Assembly: GCA_036346275.1 (NCBI GenBank)
Contig: CM070727.1
Span: 6,749,760-6,813,759 of the forward strand
Length of the DNA: 64,000 bases
Direction: 5' to 3'
Source of the DNA: Otatea glauca
Lineage: Eukaryota; Streptophyta; Magnoliopsida; Poales; Poaceae
This document shows positions 33,620-43,910 of the stretch, piece by piece. The number at the start of each line of letters is the position of its first letter. The stretch's first letter is position 1. Position numbers and translations under genes: made by a program. Under the pieces are notes generated by a model. The model searched no databases and was not told where the DNA came from. It saw nothing but the letters and a program-made list of their open reading frames with translations.

Positions 33620-34970
33620 ATTTCCTTCATGTTTTATTAGGTTTAATGATAAAGTTTCACATAGTTTCCTGAGTTTCAGGAGGTTATGCCTGAGTTACAT
33701 AACGTTCTCAGATAGGTTTCATGGTTAAGTTGTATCATGGTTTCATATCTTAGTTTCATGAATAAGTTTCAATAGGTTACATGACTACGTTTCATTAGTT
33801 TTCATTATAAAACTTTCCTCTTTTTGGGTTGTTTTTGCGAAGTTCCATAACGTTTTATGAATATGTTTTATCAAGTTTTAAGAGTTTTCGCATCTATGTT
33901 TCAAAAGGTTTCAATAAGTTTCCTTTGATATGTTTTATCAGGTTTTCAAAAATTTCACGAGGTTTGTGGCTAAGTTTCATTAGGTTTCACATATAAGTTT
34001 CATGATGTTTCACAGATAAGTTTCATTAGATCTTATAGCGTTCTATCAACGTAATTTAGTTTCCTTAACTCTTAATAGCTTTCACAACTAAGTTTCAATA
34101 GATTTCATCATGTTTTACTAGGTTTCGTGATAAAGTTTCACATGGTTTCGTGAGTTTCAGGAGGTTATGGCTATATCACATGATATTTTTAGATAGGTTT
34201 CATGATTATGTTTTATTAGGTTTCTTGAGATTCATGAGGTTCACATGTATGTTTTATGACGTTTTACGGATAAATTTCATGATATTTTACAGATAAGTTT
34301 CATTAGGTTTAATAGTGTTTCATCAATATAATTTAGTTTCCTCAGCTCTTAATAGCTCTCACGACGAAGTTTCAATATATTTCATTCAGTTTTTAAACTC
34401 ATTGGATCTCTCTGAAACATTTGAAGTTGGTTTTTTGAAACTCAGTTGAGACTTTTCTTAAACTCGTCTTTAATCAAGTTATAACTTATATTTTTAAATT
34501 GAAACCCAATGAATTTTTTTTGGAAATGTGTTGAAACCACATGAAACCTGTGAAACATGCTTTGAAACTTTAGAGCGCCTTTTTAAAACTTAGTTGAAAT
34601 TATTCTAAAACTCGTTTTTTAATAAAGCTTCAAATCATTTGAAGCCCATTGAAATTTGTTTAAATGTACTAAAATCTTATGAAACTAATTTGAAACTTTT
34701 TTAAACCTGTAGAACGTGCTCTGAAACTTGGAAGTTAGCCTCTTGAAACTCAGTTAAGATTCTTTTGAATCTCTTTTAAATCAAGTTTTAGATTTGAAAC
34801 TGGACAAAACTTATAGTTTCATATTAGAAACTCATTAAAATTTGTCGAGACATGTTGAAACATTTATAAAACCCTTTTAGAACTCTTATAAAACCTATGA
34901 AATATGGATGAATACACTTAAACCTAGTAAAACATGCTATACCTTTGGAAGTGATTCCAAAGGTATAGCG
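33620..34970. repeat. GTTTCA array with strand switch and terminal hairpin
   Basis: From 33620 to about 34400 the motif GTTTCA dominates the plus strand. From about 34400 to 34920 the complement TGAAAC dominates instead. Inside the first half, blocks recur at about 470 bp (GATAAAGTTTCACAT(A/G)GTTTC at about 33650 and 34130) and about 280 bp (GTAATTTAGTTTCCT and AATATAATTTAGTTTCCTC). The region ends at the hairpin 34936-34969. It is related to 656-1540. Noncoding, class unknown. Confidence 0.7.
34936..34969. repeat. Perfect 14-bp hairpin
   Basis: GCTATACCTTTGGA (34936-34949) and its exact complement TCCAAAGGTATAGC (34956-34969) are separated by the 6-base loop AGTGAT. The stem extends by a wobble and two more pairs. 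It closes the GTTTCA array, and GGTATAGC also begins the array at 656. Confidence 0.9.
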
Positions 34971-35477
34971 TGCAGTAGTACTACTTCTGTATGTAGCCCA
35001 TTCGCATACTTTTTTTCTTTATTTTTTGTTTCCTTTTAAATGAAATTACAAATCTAGCCCATTTTTGATCACAGAAGCACCAGTATGCAACACGTGTCAT
35101 CTATCGCGCTTCTCTACCACAACATTGTTGTGTGGTTGGCATCATAGATGCTCTTCTGCCATGGTCCTGTATACCTGCTAGCCAAGGAAACACAACCATT
35201 TTTGCAATTTGTTTGGATATAAATCAAACTTGCAAAATAAGAAAAAATGTACTATGGAGCCTGTTGGAGATAACTCAATATCTCAACTTATCATATCTTT
35301 TAATTTTTTCAAATAGATAGTTAGTCCAAATTTGCTACAATTCAGACTCTTTTGGCTATATAAGGCACACCCTTTGTACATGTAATCCTTAAACCATTAT
35401 AGTGATTATTTCCTATGATTTTTTCACGTTAAATCTTCGTCTCCCTTTATACGTATGTGTTCATCTAACCTAACGAG

Positions 35478-35489
35478 TGGTATCAGAGC
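35478..35489 (+). other. Primer-binding site (tRNA-iMet type)
   Basis: TGGTATCAGAGC lies two bases after the left LTR end. This sequence is complementary to the 3' end of plant initiator tRNA-Met and is the usual Copia/TRIM priming site, which fixes the element's orientation as plus. Confidence 0.9.
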
Positions 35490-35652
35490 AGTACCTGAAA
35501 TATTTTCCGTGGTCCGCCGTGTCTTCACTATCATCCCCGCCGGCTCCTTCAAGAAGACGTCCAACAACAATTCCCGCGGCGATCTCTCCTGGATCCTCAG
35601 CGTCTTGTCCATCCGCCGAGCTGTACATCAGGGGCATACGCACATGCATATA

Positions 35653-35883
35653 GGGCCTGTTTGTTTCAGCTTTGGATTCTCTAAAAACTGATTCTAGATT
35701 GTGGTTGTAGAGAAGCTGATTCTTCAAAAGCTGAAATCCAAAAGCACATATGAAGTGGATTGTGGATTCTAGTGTATATGAGTGGGCTGGATTGTGAGAA
35801 TCGAATTCTAGAATCAGCCTGTTTGTTTTTACTTCTGCTTTTGGGGCCAGAATCCAGAATCAAAAGCTAAAACAAACATGCTC
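35653..35883. mobile_element. Tourist-like MITE (family T1, copy 2)
   Basis: 231 bp, near full-length match to 24392-24621 in the same orientation. Flanked by ATA on both sides (35650-35652 and 35884-35886), consistent with a 3-bp target duplication. Nested within the LTR element at 35262-38721. Confidence 0.85.
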
Positions 35884-35889
35884 ATAGTA

Positions 35890-36300
35890 TTGGTTCATAT
35901 GCTTGAATCGGGATGCATCTAATGCATGCATCAGTGAAGGTCTTGGCATTGCGCGCCGGCACCAAGGCGTCCCTCAACTTCCGCATCCAGAGCCGACCAG
36001 AAGCCCGGCAACTACTACATGATGGCCTCCACCATTTTCTCAATGAACTTGAGGCCTGAGATACCATGCTGTTGTCCAAGCTCTTCGGCGAACGTGATGA
36101 AGCGCTGCTGAGACGCGAACCCCGACAAGCGACTTGAGATGGCCGAGGTGGCGTCGATGCTGGTGGCGATCGACACGTCCAAAAGGCGGAGGCATGATAT
36201 CAATCGATCAGCCGTAGGGGTGTTTCTCGTGCTTCCGTCGGTACCGAGGCCCCTGACAGTGATGATCTGATCGCGTCACTGCTGTAGTATCCACACGATG
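35890..36300. other. Unassigned GC-rich interior of the LTR element
   Basis: This stretch is more GC-rich than the rest of the element. It has a minus-strand frame (about 36203-36015, containing FAEELGQQHGISGLKF) and another overlapping it. I do not recognise either. It may be a captured host gene fragment or a degenerate internal domain. Confidence 0.35.
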
Positions 36301-36628
36301 ATTTGATGAAGAGACTTCGGTATCATACGCAGTTCAGTCTATTATGGCTATTATTTTATGTTTATTATGAACGAAATTTTTATCGTAAATTCATGTTGTC
36401 ATACGTATTATTAATGGTATTCATACACAGTTCAAGTCATTATGCATATTCTTGGCAGATTTCTTTTGCAATTCAGACCATTATGCTTATTATTTGCAGC
36501 ATTTATGCGGAATTTATCATTAGTAGTTTCTTGGAGATTTATTCGACGTTTTATTATCAGTTTCTTTGACGTTTCATCGTCTACTTTGGAGAAAAAAATA
36601 ATATCAGTTAAGGAGACAATTGAATTTA

Positions 36629-36859
36629 GAGGGTGTTTGGCACACCTTCAGCTCCACCAAAATTCGTCGAGTTGGTGGAGCAGAATATTCCTAACTCTAG
36701 AAATTTATTGAGCTGGAGCTGTAGGTATATTAAGAGTGTTTAGGTGGGTCATCTTGTTTACATTTTAGACTAAAAATATAAACTTAATTCACTTTATTTT
36801 AGCCTACAAGCTCCAGATCTGAGGTAGAGCTGGGATCTGGAGCTCTGTCAAACAGAGTC
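36629..36859 (-). mobile_element. Tourist-like MITE (family T2, copy 1)
   Basis: 231 bp flanked by TTA (36626-36628 and 36860-36862). Inverted ends GGTGTTTGGCACACCTTCAG and, reversed, GACTCTGTTTGACAGAGCTCC. It is the same family as 46045-46275 in opposite orientation, with CTCCAGATC(C/T), GGTGGAGC(A/T)G and TAGACTAAAAATATAAACTTAATTC-type blocks shared. TTA duplications are diagnostic of PIF/Harbinger Tourist MITEs. Confidence 0.92.
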
Positions 36860-37852
36860 TTAATGTTTCATCACCGTTAATTGGAATTTAGTATTTTATC
36901 GTCGTTATTTTGGTGTTTTATTGACCGTTTAAATACGTTGAAATTTGGATCGCTTGCGCGACCATTATGGAGGTTTTGGCAACGTTAATTTAGAATTTGA
37001 TGACACCTTGATGATAGCATTATATTCTTCGGAGTTTTTCTAGTGAAGGTTTTGCTCCGATGTCAGTTTGAAATGAAGGTTTAAAGTGCAAGGAGTTTGT
37101 TTCTACGTGGATACTACAATACTGTTTTGTTGTCTTTGCTCGATATGAGGGGTCTACTGCAATTTATACTCCATTAGCAGCACGAGAATTTTTTCTTCAC
37201 ATTGAAATTTTTTAAGAAGCAGTTTCAACTATGTTATGGATTTTCAACAGGCAGTTTGTCGAATTTTATATTCCATGTGGAGCATGTCAAAAATCCATGT
37301 TATGTATTCTTCACTATCTACCTAGCACCGTAGGTGATGTCTTGGCTTATGTCATTTGATGATTGAGTGTTTGTTTCAGGAAGTTAGTTACACAGACTTA
37401 GACTTTACTGCGGCTATGAATTCTTGAAAACCCAGATTTCTTTGTCTGCTTTATTGATAGCTGTGTATTCTGGATTAACTGTTCCAGTCTTTCTCTCGAT
37501 CTATTGGTTGTTTGCTCAATCTTACTTCATGAGAAGCATTTATATAAGACTGTTATAGTCTTTCATACCCTTTGTGATTTTTCGCACTTCAAGTGTTTGG
37601 ATTGACTGTTCCAGTCTTCCTTGTTTATTAGTTTTTTGGACTTTTAACACACTTGGTATTCAGGGTGCTTTTCTATCCTTTGTGGTTTTTAGAAACAATT
37701 CCATTATGGATTTTGAGTTAATGGGAGATTTGTTGGAGATAACTCAATATCTCAATTTACTATATCTTTTAGTTTCATCCAAATAAATAGTTAGTCTAAG
37801 TTTGCTACAACTCAGACTCTTTTAGTTATATAAGCCATATGTCCTGTACATG

Positions 37853-38260
37853 TAGGGCCTGTTTTAGGGGTCATGGTTGAGTGAAAAGTCGCTTTTGGTT
37901 TGTTGGTGTAAGCAAATTTTGTAGGGCGGTGTGGCTTTTCTTGATATGCCGTTTGTAAACCGATCACGCACTGCTGTTGTAGCTTTTGGGGGGCAACCGA
38001 GTAGGGAGGCAGTAACTTAGTGAAGCACAACGGCGGACGAGTGGAGAGGTGACGTGGAGGTGGCGAGGCAGGGTGGCGGAGGTCGGGGAGGCGGAGTGAG
38101 CGAGATAGGAGACGGTCAAGTGAAGCCACAGCTGAAAAGCTCCTCCTCAGCGGCTGCAGCTTTTAGGGGTGCTTTTAATGTGACTTAGCTTCCCAGTTGC
38201 TTTGCAACCATGCTGTTTGGGGGAGCTTTTGACTAAAAACTGAAGCATAGACCACAAATC
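37853..38260. mobile_element. MITE-like insertion in the right LTR
   Basis: Begins GGGCCTGTTTTAGGGG and ends near TGTTTGGGGGAGCTTTTGAC. It interrupts the right LTR, whose sequence resumes at 38626. The interior contains a GC-rich patch (38000-38110). Termini resemble Tourist or hAT MITEs that start GGGCCTGTTT; I could not fix the target duplication. Confidence 0.55.
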
Positions 38261-38261
38261 T

Positions 38262-38625
38262 ATACCCCTTTATAATGCACCTAAGCATTCTTTTCTACAT
38301 TCACCCTAAATAATGCACCCCACTAGAGATGGCCCAACCTTCATGCACCCAGCGAAACGTCCCCAGAAACTTGCCTCCATCAAAATTAACCTCTCAAATC
38401 TTTCCTCAGCTTTACTCACCCACATCCGATGGCCATTGTTTAATGTGTCTAACTCATCCCTGTGGCCCACAACAGATCTTCCTCCACCTCTAGCATCATC
38501 TCAAGGAAAAGGAAACAAATATCCTGGAATTAAGGAAAAGGAAACAAACGTTCTAAAAAAGGAAAATACCATATAATACGTGCTGGAAAATGGAAACCGG
38601 AAGATAGGGTACTATACTAGTAGGT
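38262..38625 (+). mobile_element. Unclassified 360-bp dispersed repeat (copy 2)
   Basis: Inverse copy of 4289-4648. It shares TATACCCCTTTATAATGCACC, CCATTGTTTAATGTGTCTAA and AAGGAAAAGGAAACAAA landmarks. It sits inside the right LTR of the 35262-38721 element, so it is younger than that retrotransposon. Confidence 0.7.
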
Positions 38626-38733
38626 TCATAATCGTTGAACTATTATACTGATTGTTTCATGTAAAAATTTTTTCAACTGGATTTTTTCTACGGTTATTTT
38701 TTCGTGCTTCGGACCCTAACAGAGCCGCTAAGG

Positions 38734-38990
38734 GCATGTACAATAAAGCCACGTCAGTTGGCTCTTAAACTGTACACATCATCTTTGATCTATGTGGAGG
38801 AGTGAGAAAAGAGGAGAGAGAAGAGGCTGGCTCTTATTTAGTAGCCAGCTTTGCACGGGAGCATAGGTAGATCATTTATGTACAAGAGAGAAAAAATAAT
38901 TATTGCACAATATTTAGAGATAACCTTTAAAGACAGTTATTGTACAAACTGATTTTTTAGCTTACTATTAGCCCGTTATCCGTTGGCAAC
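38734..38990. mobile_element. Possible MITE upstream of the GH28 gene
   Basis: Begins GGGCATGTACAATAAAGCCA and ends near TTATTGTACAAACTGA...TTAGCCC, giving weak inverted ends around a purine-rich centre. The GGGCATGTACAAT start is common in grass MITEs. Edges uncertain. Confidence 0.45.
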
Positions 38991-39208
38991 AAACCCACTG
39001 CCCACAAAACCAGATCTTTGATCTTCTTCCCGACGGCGACATGAACACCGATCCAACCGGAAAAACTAAGCAGCTCGAGCAGCTTGCGTGGGATTATTGT
39101 AAACTACAACCTGATATGCTGACACTCCAGCCTACTAGCTGAAACCATCTTAGTCGCATCTCATCAAGAGGAGCCGGAGAACCTCGGTCCTCGATTCAAC
39201 ACTCCAAG

Positions 39209-41142
39209 ATGGCATCTCCTCTGCTCCCGCTCGCCGTCGCGTCCCTGCTGCTGCTGCTTCTGCCGCCCCCGGCCGCGCAGTCCACACCCACCCGCGTCTT
39301 CTCCGTCGCGGACTACGGCGCGGCCGGCGACGGCGCGCGCTACGACACGACGGCCATCCAGGCCGCCGTCGACGCCTGCGCGGCGGCCGGGGGCGGCCGC
39401 GTCCTCCTCCCGGCGCCCGGCGACTACCTGACGGCTACCGTGCACCTACGGTCGGGCGTGGTGCTCGAGGTCGCCCCCGGCGCGCGGCTGCTGGGCGGGA
39501 CCAGGCAGGAGGACTACCCGCCTGAGTCGCGCCGGTGGTACGTTGTGCTGGCCGAGAACACCACCGGCGCGGGCGTCACCGGCGGCGGCGAGATCAACGG
39601 CCAGGGCGGCGCCTTCGTGGTCACGCCCAACGACAAGAAGAACATCATGGTGAGCTGGAACGCCACTGGGGATTGCGAGGGCGACGAATGCCGGCCGCGG
39701 CTCGTCGGCTTCATCGACTCCAAGGAGGTCAGGATCCATGACATCACCCTCAACCAGCCGGCCTACTGGTGGTGAGCATTTCTGGATCCCTCACTTCGTC
39801 GATCAATTCATAGAACATCCAAAGATGGCAATTGGTTTGTCTGAATCTTTCACTCCAAAGATGTAGGATCCCACAAATTTGTACTCTACTGCTCTAGATA
39901 TCTTTCGTTAGTTAAAACATTCGATGTGCAAACTACAATTGTGTATATGCATTCAGGCAAAGTTAACAGGCTATACACTTGCATTTCCTGCAGCCTTCAT
40001 CTTGTCAGGTGTGACAACTCTGTGATCCGCAATGTGTCCATATATGGGGATTTCGACACTCCCAATAACGATGGCATTGACATAGAGGATTCGAATAACA
40101 CTGTCATCACCGATTGCCACATAGACACCGGGGATGATGCTATATGCCCAAAGTCAACCACAGGGCCTGTTTACAACTTGACGGCAACAAACTGCTGGAT
40201 CCGGACTAAATCTTGTGCTATCAAGTTTGGAAGTGTAAGCACTTTCGACTTCCAGAGGCTGGTCTTTGACAACATAACAATAGTAGACTCGCATCGAGGA
40301 CTTGGAATGCAGATCCGAGATGGAGGTACAAAGATATACTAATAGTAACTTGTAATTGTCAGTGAATAGTCATACTATTTGGTAGTATTTATTCAATAAA
40401 GCTTACTGTTTTTGTTTCCAACTTCTAAGCGTTCTGGAACGGTGAAATATCTTTTAAGAAAGTTTTGAAGGACTGTGTTTTAGTCAACCTAAACCTCATG
40501 TTGCACTTGTTGTTTGCATTTGCATAAAATTATAATTTGCTTTTGTACCATGAAATTTTATTCAGCAGTGATCCTATCTTGTACATTGAACTATTTCCTT
40601 GATTATTGAATTGCTTTAAGTTTCCCCTAATTTGGAGTTACATCGTTTTTGCAGGGAATGTGAGTGATGTGGTGTTTTCAAACATCAAAATGAGCACCAG
40701 GTACTACCATCCTTCATGGTGGGGGAGAGCCGAACCGATCTACATTACCACCTGTCCAAGGCACCCAGACTCCAAAGAAGGCACCATTTCAGACGTTCAT
40801 TTCATAAACATCTCATCGGTATCAGAAAACGGAGTTTTCCTGGCTGGATCGAGTCACGGCCTGCTTCGCAACCTGAAGTTCAAAAACGTGGACCTGACCT
40901 ACAAGAGATGGACAAACTACACGGGAGGACTGTATGATTACCGGCCTGGATGCCAGGAGATGGTGAAGCACAGGACCGGTGGTATGATGCTGGAGCACAT
41001 TTCCGGCCTGGAGATCGACAATGTCAGGATGAGATGGTCAAGAGGAAGCCTGAAAGGGTGGGATGTTAACCCACTGCTCTTCCGGCCTTCGACTATTGAC
41101 AAGTTGTCGTTCCACGACTGGCAGTCACTGGATGTTCAGTAG
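39209..41142 (+). CDS. GH28 polygalacturonase-like secreted protein
   Basis: Exons 39209-39771, 39994-40325 and 40655-41142, all GT-AG, give 460 aa. Residues 1-25 are a signal peptide (PLLPLAVASLLLLLLPPP, then cleavage near AQS). FSVADYGAAGDGARYDTTAIQAA marks the start of the parallel beta-helix. Catalytic-type aspartates lie in NNDGID (Asp214) and TGDDAIC (Asp235, Asp236). The position where classical polygalacturonases have Gly-His-Gly appears to read Ser-Cys-Ala (261-263, TKSCAIKFGS), with a later SHRGLGMQIRDGG (287-299). The protein resembles the Arabidopsis At3g57790 type, a pectin-lyase-fold enzyme of the cell wall. Exact substrate is unknown. First-exon GC content is very high, as usual in grasses. 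Potential N-glycosylation sites (NTT, NAT, NLT, NIS) fit secretion. Confidence 0.95.
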
Positions 41143-41219
41143 CAGACCAACTGAATCTGAACAGCATTTCTACGTGTATCTGATCAGGATGAAGGGGTGA
41201 TTCTTTTGTGCAATGTGTT

Positions 41220-41225
41220 AATAAA
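41220..41225 (+). terminator. Polyadenylation signal of the GH28 gene
   Basis: AATAAA occurs 78 bases after the stop codon, in a T-rich 3' region, the expected distance for a plant near-upstream element. Confidence 0.55.
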
Positions 41226-41839
41226 AGATCTCGACATTATCTAAATTCTCCGTATGTGTGAGAATTCCTGCTGCGGTTGTGTTCTGAGCTCTGAATTCAA
41301 GCCTATGAAGGTGATGCTTCATGGGAATTAACCTGAAGCCCTTAACTAACTCGTGGTTACATTTTGATCTGGCTTTCAATGTGTATCTGATGCCCTACTG
41401 TATAGCATATCTGTTCATGCTGCTGTTTCGACTATTTCTTTGCTCTCTGATCTTAGACACAACCCTTCCGATTCCAGAAATGATTTAAGTTCATCGAAGC
41501 TGCTGCACATTTCATGCTACTCTAAAATAATAATAATAAACAGTACTTAGTTCATGAGTTAGTCTGGCTCTTGAGTTTTTACCAAAGTTAAAGCTCATTT
41601 GAAATTTAAAATGCAGGGATTACCATGTAAGAATTGATGGTTAACACTTAACAAAGGCTTCCTGAAAAAAAATCTTAACAAAGGCATGCTAAATATTAAA
41701 TAAAACATATGCACATATATTTGTCAACGATCATATAATTAACGATCAAACTTATGCAATAAAAGAACAAGAAAAGAATGCAGGGATCAAAGGCACTTAA
41801 AGTTTTTATACAGATTCAGGCCCAAGGTTAAGTAAAAAC
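41226..41839. other. Intergenic DNA
   Basis: AT-rich sequence between the GH28 gene and the LTR-bounded unit; no gene or clear repeat recognised. Confidence 0.45.
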
Positions 41840-42359
41840 TATAACATCCGACCTGTGTTGGGATTGAGCCCTCCCACATTGCTTAGCTCTTGAGAAGAGA
41901 ACCAACATATAAGGTCATGGCTGCCAAAGCATCCAATTCCCGAGCAAACCATTTTACGCGAAGCGAGGACAAAAACGTATGTGGGGTTAGTGTAAGTGTG
42001 TGGTTTTATCCGGTGCGTGGGTAGGTTTGAGCTTGTTTAGACCCTAAGGTGTTGCAAATGGTAATAGAGCCGACCCGCGGTTACACAGGCATCAACATAT
42101 GACACATAGTGTGTGTAGGCACAAAGTGGACACATGGTGTGCATATGTGTAGGTATTGGATGCACAAATGTCACAGGTTATTTGCCCCAATGAGGGTATG
42201 CTGGGTCGATGACAACATCGGGTTCTTTGAGAGGGTGCATGTGAATCACTACAGGGGTCAATCTTTACCTATTATGTAAGAGGATAGCAAGTTTGAAATT
42301 TTGTCTCTATAGGACATGGATTTCTATATTACTATGATATTCATAAATTTAAAACTACG

Positions 42360-43055
42360 TAGTTAATGGGAGGGTTACCCTTATTTTTTTCTTGTATGTG
42401 TTCCTAAGAGAATGAATTTGTGAATTTGTCCATTCAAGATCTAAAAAAAGGCATGGAAACAGATAGAAACCCTTGACTCTATCTCTTGAATAGAATTTGA
42501 AAGAAATGTAGCCACATCTCTTTCGAAAATGGTAACATATTTGGTGCAAAAAAAAGGGCGACCTGTATCATCTTGACTTGGTTGTGCTACCCCTTTTTTA
42601 AAAGGAATACCAAGTCGTGTTTTTCTACCAATATTGAATAGAGCATGTTGAGCGAGATCTTCTTCGTGGGAATCTGCTCGATTTTGATCAGGTTGTATAG
42701 ATTTTATGAAACCATGGCATGTGGCTCGAATCATAGTCAATCCTATTTTCTATAGGACCGGTTGACAATTGAATTCATTTTTTTTTCATTTTTGATTATC
42801 CATAATAGTGCGGAAAGAAAATATGGAGGAAGAGTGGCCTTGAGTTTCTTGCTCCTTTGCCTTAGGATTCGTTTATCTCTTTCTCAATGAGACAAGGAAG
42901 GGATATAATTCAGTGGTATAGTGTCACCTTAACATGGTGGAAAGTCATCAGTTTGAGCTTGCTTATCCTTAAACCTAATGTTATGTTTTTCTGTTGTGAC
43001 TTACTCTCCCGCCATGATCGAACATGAATCATAGGAGGCTTTGTGGGAGTGAGGT
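42360..43055. other. Nuclear plastid DNA (NUPT), trnV-GAC region, left part
   Basis: The segment ends with a decayed trnV-GAC followed by TGACTTACTCTCCCGCCATGATCGAAC-type sequence. I recognise this as the spacer between trnV-GAC and the 16S rRNA gene in the grass chloroplast inverted repeat. Changes are mainly C-to-T and G-to-A, as expected from deamination of methylated DNA in the nucleus. Upstream of the tRNA, the sequence to about 42360 fits the rps12-trnV side of the inverted repeat, but that assignment rests on memory. It has no plastid function here. Confidence 0.75.
42899..42971 (+). pseudogene. trnV-GAC: Decayed chloroplast tRNA-Val (trnV-GAC)
   Basis: The 73-base segment begins AGGGATATAATTCAGTGG and ends TTATCCTTA, following the chloroplast tRNA-Val order. 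The anticodon loop is TTAACAT instead of TTGACGT, so the anticodon is AAC. An extra A is inserted after the anticodon stem (GGAAAGTCATC), and the T-arm TTCGAGCC has become TTTGAGCT. These changes break stem pairing, so a functional tRNA is not expected. Confidence 0.85.
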
Positions 43056-43879
43056 TGTCGGGGATCGGTTGTCCTGACACATGTCCAGACCCCCCAGGGG
43101 GCTTTAGGCCGTTCTCCCCCGAGCTCGGAGGACTGTTCCTGAGTTCGGACGGGGGTCTCCCCAAGCTTGAGGGACGGTTCCCGAGCTCGTATTGACTCCC
43201 GCGACCCCTTCAACCTCAGCGCCCTCGGCTCGACCTTCAGTGTAATAATATCCTTTTTATGTGACCTCTCTCCCTTGCGTGGGAACTAGGGTCACCAACT
43301 CATGTCAATTTCCATGCGTGGGAACTAGCGTCACCAACCCCTGTCAGTTCCCCTGCGTGGGAACTAGGGTCAACCACTTCCAGCAACTCCTGTTAGTTCC
43401 CCTGCGTGGGAACTAGGGTCAACTGCTCTCGTCAACTCACAGACAACCACCCGATGTCAGCCTCGAGATCAGCGCCAAGGGGCTATAAAAGCACTGGACT
43501 ACCCCGGTCAGAGGGCAGAACACAGCAGGAACCAAAGGGGATGCGCAGACACATCTGCAGACGCACTCGTACGCCACACCATCCATTGAGCTCCCCTCGG
43601 CCACCACTTCCGAACGACCCCGAGGTCGAGCTCCCTCTTTGTTCTCCCCCGAGGAGCTTTTAGTCATCTTTCGCCTACAGGCAAGACTGGAGTAGAGCTA
43701 TTACTCGACCTAGAGGGCTCGAACAAGTATAAGCGTTGTGTCTCCTGTCCGATTGTTCTTCTCCCCCGAGCTGTGCACCTATCGACGCTCCCTCCTTCCC
43801 GGACGAGCACGACTTTGGGCCTCGCCCCCTTGCACGATCCTTCCCCCTTCTTTGCGGTCGTCGGTCTCGATCGTCGACA
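43056..43879 (+). mobile_element. Solo LTR, Gypsy-like, inside the plastid insert
   Basis: 824 bp from TGTCGGGGATCGG to GATCGTCGACA, with TGTCG/CGACA inverted ends. It has a TATAAAA box at 43484-43490 and four direct copies of GCGTGGGAACTAG(G/C)GTCA starting at 43277, 43316, 43355 and 43404. Flanks GAGGT (43051-43055) and TATGT (43880-43884) are different, but both are plausible decayed copies of plastid GACGT at this spot. Plastid-like sequence seems to continue after it (TAGGGATGGCTATA), so this LTR landed in the plastid DNA. Confidence 0.8.
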
Positions 43880-43910
43880 TATGTGATAGGCTAGGGATGG
43901 CTATACAACT
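43880..43910. other. NUPT, right part
   Basis: GTGATAGGCTAGGGATGGCTATA resembles the plastid continuation GTGAGGGGGTAGGG(A/G)T(G/A)GCTATA downstream of trnV-GAC, as I recall it. Only about 25-30 bases are left before the right direct repeat, so this call is weaker than the left part. Confidence 0.5.

Larger units (their letters stand above)
35262..38721 (+). mobile_element. Non-coding LTR retrotransposon with nested MITEs
   Basis: Left LTR 35262-35475 and right LTR 37731-37852 plus 38626-38721 share TGTTGGAGATAACTCAATAT, TTTGCTACAA(T/C)TCAGACTC and the continuation TAATC(C/G)TT(A/G)AAC. Both finish CTAAC(G/A). The element is flanked by a perfect 5-bp duplication, GAGCC (35257-35261 and 38722-38726). 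A primer-binding site TGGTATCAGAGC, complementary to initiator tRNA-Met, follows the left LTR. The interior has no gag or pol. Three insertion events occurred after arrival: MITEs at 35653-35883 and 36629-36859, and about 770 bp inside the right LTR. Without them the element is about 2.2 kb, so it is a TRIM/LARD-like parasite depending on another element's proteins. Confidence 0.9.

Noticed and set aside
34936..34969. microRNA precursor hypothesis for the hairpin
   Set aside because: A 14-bp stem with a 6-base loop is too short for a plant miRNA foldback and lies at a repeat edge.
34936..34980. Helitron 3' end hypothesis
   Set aside because: The hairpin is longer than typical and is not followed within about 10 bases by CTRR.
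39164..39753. Antisense and alternate frames over GH28 exon 1
   Set aside because: GC-rich first exon opens all frames; only the plus frame from 39209 splices into conserved GH28 sequence.
42441..42740. A 99-codon minus-strand frame in the plastid-like segment
   Set aside because: It falls in decayed organelle DNA; I could not tie it to a known plastid protein and it is not expected to be expressed.
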